Shown: positions 59,101-64,000 of the stretch, piece after piece
Layout: every line of letters begins with the position of its first letter
Position numbering within the stretch: the first letter of the stretch is position 1
Made by a program: the position numbers and the translations under genes
NCBI GenBank assembly: GCA_022605425.2
Contig: JAKIMF020000004.1
Coordinates: 493,501 to 557,500, forward strand
Reading direction: 5' to 3'
From: Hamiltosporidium tvaerminnensis
Taxonomy: Eukaryota; Microsporidia; Dubosqiidae
DNA: 64,000 bases
Notes under the pieces: model-generated
What the model saw: only the letters and a program-made list of their open reading frames with translations
Database searches by the model: none
What the model was told of the DNA's origin: nothing

Positions 59101-60183
59101 CTATTCCTCCTCACTTTCTTCTAATAATCCTAAAAGACTAAGTCCATCAATTCTTTTTCCCTGTCTTGATATAAATATATCATTACTGTCATCGATTTGT
59201 TTTTTAACTTTTCCTGTTTGAAACAGTGTTTGATTGGCTCTCAAAATACTTTTTTTATTTGGAATTTTTACAAATTTTAAAGAAACTCTTTTTCTGTTTT
59301 CATTTGGATTAAACCACACACCAGTATAAAATTTAATATTTCTAACATTTTTTTTACGCGTAAATATAAAATTATCATAGATATCGATTTCACTGTCTTC
59401 ATTTTTTTTATAAATTTGAATATCTTTGTTTTCTTTTGAAGAAGTTATTTTTACTTTTTTAACCTTTTCTGAATTTTTACTGTTTGAAGTTTTTACTTTT
59501 TTTTTGTTAAAATTATAATTATTTGTTTTTTCAATTGATGGTTCTTTATTGGACAAAGTAGTACTTTGATTAGTAGATCCATATTTTGTAAGATCAGACA
59601 TGACAGAATCTCCTGATAAATGTCCAAAAAGAAATGGAGTTTTAATATTATTAAAATCAGAAATATTTTCAGAAGTGTCGGTATTACAAATAGAAGATTG
59701 TTCGGTCTGATTGTTTTTTAAGACATTTTTTCTATTTCTAAATGACCGGAAATCATCAGAAAGATTTTCTAGGAATTCTTCTTCGTCGCTATTTACACTT
59801 TCAATACAAAATTCTTTTTCTTCATCAATATTTTGACTAGAAACTGTATATGGTTGCTCTTGCTTAATTTTTAATGTCATTCGACCAGACTCGTCTCGTT
59901 TTCCAAGAATATCTACTTCGTCATTCGCAAGTTGTTCATACTCATCTTGAATTGTTAATTTGTCAGTCAATATATCTGTGTCATCGCCTTTAATCCCTTC
60001 ACTTATATCTGAATTCATATTTTTTATAATCTGTGATATTTCTGCATATGTTTTGTTGAAATACTCATTTATAATATCCAATGAAAATTTCTTTGCTGTT
60101 ACCCATACAGATTCATTGTCTTGTGACTCGGAAAGTAGGTATATTTGTTTTTCTTCGATTTTAACACCACTTATTTTTGTCAT
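59101..60183 (-). CDS. 360-aa acidic/basic, probably nuclear protein, function unknown
   Basis: ATG at 60181-60183, with CCC only 4-6 nt upstream. Residues 1-50 (KISGVKIEEKQIYLLSE ... W-V-T-A-K-K-F ... I-I-N-E-Y-F) have the hydrophobic and tryptophan spacing of a chromo/chromo-shadow-like fold. This is a pattern impression, not a confirmed match. Residues 70-160 are acidic, and residues 220-255 are Lys/Ser/Asn-rich and could hold a nuclear localisation signal. Residues 280-320 form a conserved-looking block with G-V-W-F-N-P, R-K-R-V-S-L-K-F and K-S-I-L-R. The pairing of RVxF-like and SILK-like motifs is reminiscent of phosphatase-docking motifs, but weakly so. The C-terminus is acidic (L-L-E-E-S-E-E-E). 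Single copy, same orientation as MCM8 copy 3. Confidence 0.8.
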   Translation of the reverse strand: MTKISGVKIEEKQIYLLSESQDNESVWVTAKKFSLDIINEYFNKTYAEISQIIKNMNSDISEGIKGDDTDILTDKLTIQDEYEQLANDEVDILGKRDESGRMTLKIKQEQPYTVSSQNIDEEKEFCIESVNSDEEEFLENLSDDFRSFRNRKNVLKNNQTEQSSICNTDTSENISDFNNIKTPFLFGHLSGDSVMSDLTKYGSTNQSTTLSNKEPSIEKTNNYNFNKKKVKTSNSKNSEKVKKVKITSSKENKDIQIYKKNEDSEIDIYDNFIFTRKKNVRNIKFYTGVWFNPNENRKRVSLKFVKIPNKKSILRANQTLFQTGKVKKQIDDSNDIFISRQGKRIDGLSLLGLLEESEEE

Positions 60184-60186
60184 GAA

Positions 60187-60189
60187 GGG
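60187..60189 (-). promoter_or_regulatory. CCC motif next to the start of the 360-aa gene
   Basis: GAACCCTTC directly precedes the ATG on the coding strand. It matches the CCC placement at the giant gene and the MCM8 copies. Confidence 0.4.
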
Positions 60190-60304
60190 TTCAACTTTAG
60201 AATTATTTTTTATTTTTTTTTGATTGTGACAACTTTTATAGAAAAATTCAAAACTGTTTTATAAATATTTGTTTGAAAATATTTTTGAATTTTTTTAAAA
60301 AAAA

Positions 60305-60425
60305 ATAAATTGGGGAAGGGGTGGCAGGATAACCACGTTAAAAACTATCTGCTGGGTAATAAGTCTGTGAAATTGGTGTGAAAATCATTGTTTACATTTT
60401 GGTGGGATATAAGCTACACCGAATC
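60305..60425 (+). mobile_element. Fragment of the SINE-like / LINE-tail family
   Basis: It matches the first ~115 bp of the 732-bp element: gtgg-aggataaccac, then ctgc(t)gggtaat, gtgtgaaa, atcattgttt and tttggtggga. The match stops after that. Only this end is retained, so if truncation was 5' as in LINEs, the true 3' end is the left end of the 732-bp element as drawn. Confidence 0.75.
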
Positions 60426-63400
60426 TATAGATAAATCTTCTATAATCCTGTGTTACAACAAATAAATATAAGAAATTGAAAAAATCCATTTTTTCATTCT
60501 CGAAAACTAGAGTTGGAAGAGGAATGGAATAAGAAAGTTTAAATAAATTACCTTTTCTTTGAAATTTTTGAATTTATTTTACTGAAGAAAATATAATGCA
60601 CAAATTACAAATTATAATCTTAAATATTTGATTTAACATTTTTAATAGCAGACGGGTTTACATTTAATAAAAATTGACAAAAAATGGAAGCGAAAAATAG
60701 TACAAGAACACTGATAAGATCAAAAGAGAGATAAAATAATGAAAAAAGACCCGTAAAGCCTAGTTTTTATTGCTTCTCTAGGTAATAACAAAATCAAGAT
60801 ACTTTTAAATGTCATAGAAAATAAGAATACCTGAATTCTTACTTTTCATCGTATTCTCACTAAATAAACCATCTTTTTCTTCATTTGTTCTTCTGCATAT
60901 AAATGTATATTATTGAAAGAAGGAAAACTCTTATTTATCGATTATTCCTAAAAAAACCGGCTGAATCCATTACGAAGTATAAATAACTATTTAAATCCAA
61001 CAAAAATAAAAGAAATCATATTTTTTTATTGTATTATGACATTCTATATTATAATGTCTACAAAAAGCTATACATAGCTTATTGATGGTGGAATAATATA
61101 TTTGAACGTTAATTTGCTATACATACCTAGAGATTAGGAGATAATTAGACTGAAAAGGAAATAAGTTAAATTAAAGTAAGAAAGTATAAATTATCATTTT
61201 TTCTGGAAAAAAATTCTCATTTTTTACTATTTATAATTGCACTCGAGTGTATATTTTGATTAAAACTATGAAATTACAGAAAGGATAAGGTGGAATATTA
61301 GTTAAACTCGATTATAAATATTTGTGAAAATAATAGATACGTATTTTATTTCTTACTAAAAAAACTACAAATAAGTGTGCATATTCTCATGTAACTTCGT
61401 CAATTACAATAAGCATATTATACAGGCAACATATGTTTTTTTATTACCAAGAAGGCGTAAATATAACCTATATAATCCTAAGTCTTATACTTAACCATAA
61501 ATTTATATTCTAAAAGTATCTTTATTTTTTTTTGAGAAAGCTTATATTTGGATAAAAAAATTCACTTTAAAGTTTAACAATAAAAAATGATTTGTGTATC
61601 ATTTACAATAAAATAAAGGTGCTTTTTTCAAGTAAATATTGAAAATATATGTGTTCAGCAATCTAAATTATAAAACCTACTATTATAAAATATGAAGCGG
61701 TTCAAATATGCGAATATTTTTTAAAATGTTTCTATATTAATATCATCAATGGGATTATAAATTTTTTAAAACAGCATATGATAAATTATAGAAAAAAATG
61801 TTTATTGCCCTACTATATGGCTAAAAGCGAGAAACTGTCACATATGATATGCAATCATACATTCCTGCACTATATATATCGTAAGCTACACCTTTTCCTT
61901 TTGATGCAATTATAAATATCATATTTATAGTTCTAATTATCATCCTCAAATTGCTTTAAGATAAAATTCGACTCTCAATAAATATCATTATGATATTTTA
62001 GAGCTCAAATTCTAGAAGTTCGCAATACTAGGAAAAATTTAACTATTTGTCATTCCGTATATTTCTAAATAGAAGGCCAGGTATTATTTAAGGGAAAAGA
62101 TTGCTATTGTATGTATTTTAAGTTAGCGACGAAAATTGTGTGTTTAAGTTTCTGATTGGTCGACTGCTTTAGAACTTAATCTTTATACTCTAATATGCCT
62201 TAAAAAAATATAAAAAGAGTAGATTTTGTTTTTCTAGATATAGAATATTGTCAAAATTTAAAAGTAATGTATAGAATCAATAATTTGGCAGTAAACAGTT
62301 CATCTTATCATGATAAAATCAATTTAAACCTAAATAGGTCATCGGATCTAAAAATTTTAATAAAAAAATTGAAATATAATTTGATCTATCAATATTTTTT
62401 GAAAAACACTAGCAGTGATTTTTTAGTAATATTTTGTAAGAAAAATGACTTTAATATCTTTTATCTGAAAGTTGTATAGATTTACTGAGCTACAACCTCA
62501 AATGAACTAATAAGAAAGAGATATGTATAAAAATTGTAAGAGCAAATTATTGGTTTTGTTCGAAAATACAAAGCTCCTTGTAACAAGACTAGGATTGGTA
62601 TTTAATTATAAAGGTAGCAATTTTTATAAAATTAGGCCAAAATCGGCTGATGATATAGCGAATTTTTAGCAAAATGCTTTAATTCTCAAAAGTTTAAATC
62701 TTAAAAAAATATTTGGGTGAATAAAAAGTAAGGAGTGCACTGTATATAGCTCATCTAAAGGGATGCAAAAAATCTCTGTCGAAAGCTGTGAAATGCGCCG
62801 AAATACACTAAATATAAGAACTCTATTCAATTTAATTAATAATTTAGAGGTTATTTGACATTCTAATTGTAGGTATTCTGGAAAAAATGGATTGTTTTAT
62901 CAGGTTAAATCCCGAAAAAAACATAACTTTGTACTAAAATTGATTATTTTAGACCAATGTTCAATGAGCATCCATGTTTATAGCGAAATTACGTTTAAAA
63001 GACCTTCACAGTTGATTTGAAACAATTATATCATTAATATTTTAAATTATCATGAATATATAAAGCATTTAAATAAGTGCAAGAATGTCTAATGCGATAG
63101 TAATTTTTACACTTATTTGACATCAAAATATTCCATATAAGTCAAATAGATAACAAAACAAAGTTTTAAAACAAAAATTGGCATCGAACTAAAAATTTAT
63201 CAAACAGGGAAATGTAAATAATGTATTCCTAATTTTGAAAACCAGAAAGAATAAGTTAATTTAGGATAATATAAAATGGTTTGGATAAATCATATCAAGC
63301 CAGTCGAAAACAAATATCTAATACATAGGAATGAAAGAAGGTATTTTGGGTTGCTGATAAATGCCCTAATATGTTAATATTGAAAATATTTGGCTATTTA

Positions 63401-64000
63401 TAGAATAATTCTTAGGATTTAATGTACCAGTTTTTGGAAGTAATATTTGATATGGATTCATTTACTTAGAATTAAAAGTCTACAAAGTGAATTAGGAATA
63501 ATTTCATTGTGTAAATTTTTCAATCTGTGTATGTAAAAGTATATTTTAAAACAAAATAAAATTTAATGATGAACTATGAGATAATGGATCTGATATTATA
63601 AGATTATTGAAAAATAAAAGCCTTTGGTATAGAAATCATAATTTCTCATAATAATAATTCTATTTCGGTACGACTAAAAGAAATTTAAAAAATAAAATTT
63701 AAATCTTCATTTAATATTTTGTGTATATGTTTTGTTGAATAAACAATCTGAATGCAAACATTCTGGTTAATTTGCTATCTAATAACATAAGACATCCAAT
63801 AGATTACCTTTAAATACGGAATAACAGAGGAAAATATATGCGGTCTATAAAAGATAAAATATAGAGACATCTTTCGACGTACAAAGATCAGTAGTTCCCA
63901 TTTAATGCCGAAGGTCTCTGAGGGGTATATATGAAGGCTATACTAATTCGGATACACAATAAAAACATGCCATAGTCATACAAGTAAACCAATCAGTAGT
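60426..64000. other. Single-copy AT-rich intergenic DNA to the right edge
   Basis: No gene, RNA gene or repeat array could be supported. A 70-codon plus frame at 62267-62479 has no domain and is of the size expected by chance at this composition. Confidence 0.5.

Noticed and set aside
62267-62479. 70-codon plus frame
   Set aside because: No domain, no upstream CCC signal, and a length expected by chance.

Overview
The window looks like a stretch of an AT-rich microsporidian nuclear genome with large intergenic spaces. The evidence is very low GC in non-coding DNA, intronless genes, CCC/GGG trinucleotides immediately upstream of several start codons (a promoter signal reported in microsporidia), a restriction-like-endonuclease (RLE) LINE, and a protein packed with G-V-x-N-x-x-x-x-Q-Q decamers. 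From memory, that decamer style and the expanded, transposon-rich genome fit Hamiltosporidium (Daphnia parasites) best. The genus is an inference and was not checked.

Region 1 (1-5945) is one minus-strand gene for a giant repeat-rich protein. It has an N-terminal membrane anchor and runs off the left edge. A single apparent one-base deletion near 1995 breaks the reading frame; to the left of it, another frame stays open all the way to base 1. Region 2 (6139-56837) is a three-copy direct tandem array: unit 1 (6139-21104), LINE copy 1 (21105-24882), unit 2 (24883-38954), LINE copy 2 (38955-42741), unit 3 (42742-56837). Each unit is about 14-15 kb and carries three intact genes: a 290-aa membrane protein (minus), a 299-aa membrane protein (plus) that is a distant paralogue of the first in inverted orientation, and an MCM8-like helicase (minus). 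The rest of each unit is decayed: LINE reverse-transcriptase relics on both strands, a Ty3/gypsy-type integrase relic, and an old copy of a SINE-like or LINE-tail repeat. A young 732-bp member of that last family, with a 14-bp target-site duplication, sits only in unit 1. Region 3 (56838-64000) is single-copy AT-rich DNA with minisatellites, one 360-aa nuclear-looking gene (59101-60183) and a fragment of the SINE-like family.

The LINE lies exactly at both internal junctions and at neither outer edge. The simplest history is an initial duplication with a LINE at its junction (unit-LINE-unit), followed by unequal crossing-over between units to give unit-LINE-unit-LINE-unit. The three genes stay open and free of length changes in all three copies while the DNA around them has many indels, so selection or conversion appears to maintain them. 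MCM8 works in homologous-recombination repair in other eukaryotes. No partner gene (MCM9) is in this window. The 290/299-aa pair matches no family I recognise and is the best candidate for something undescribed here.
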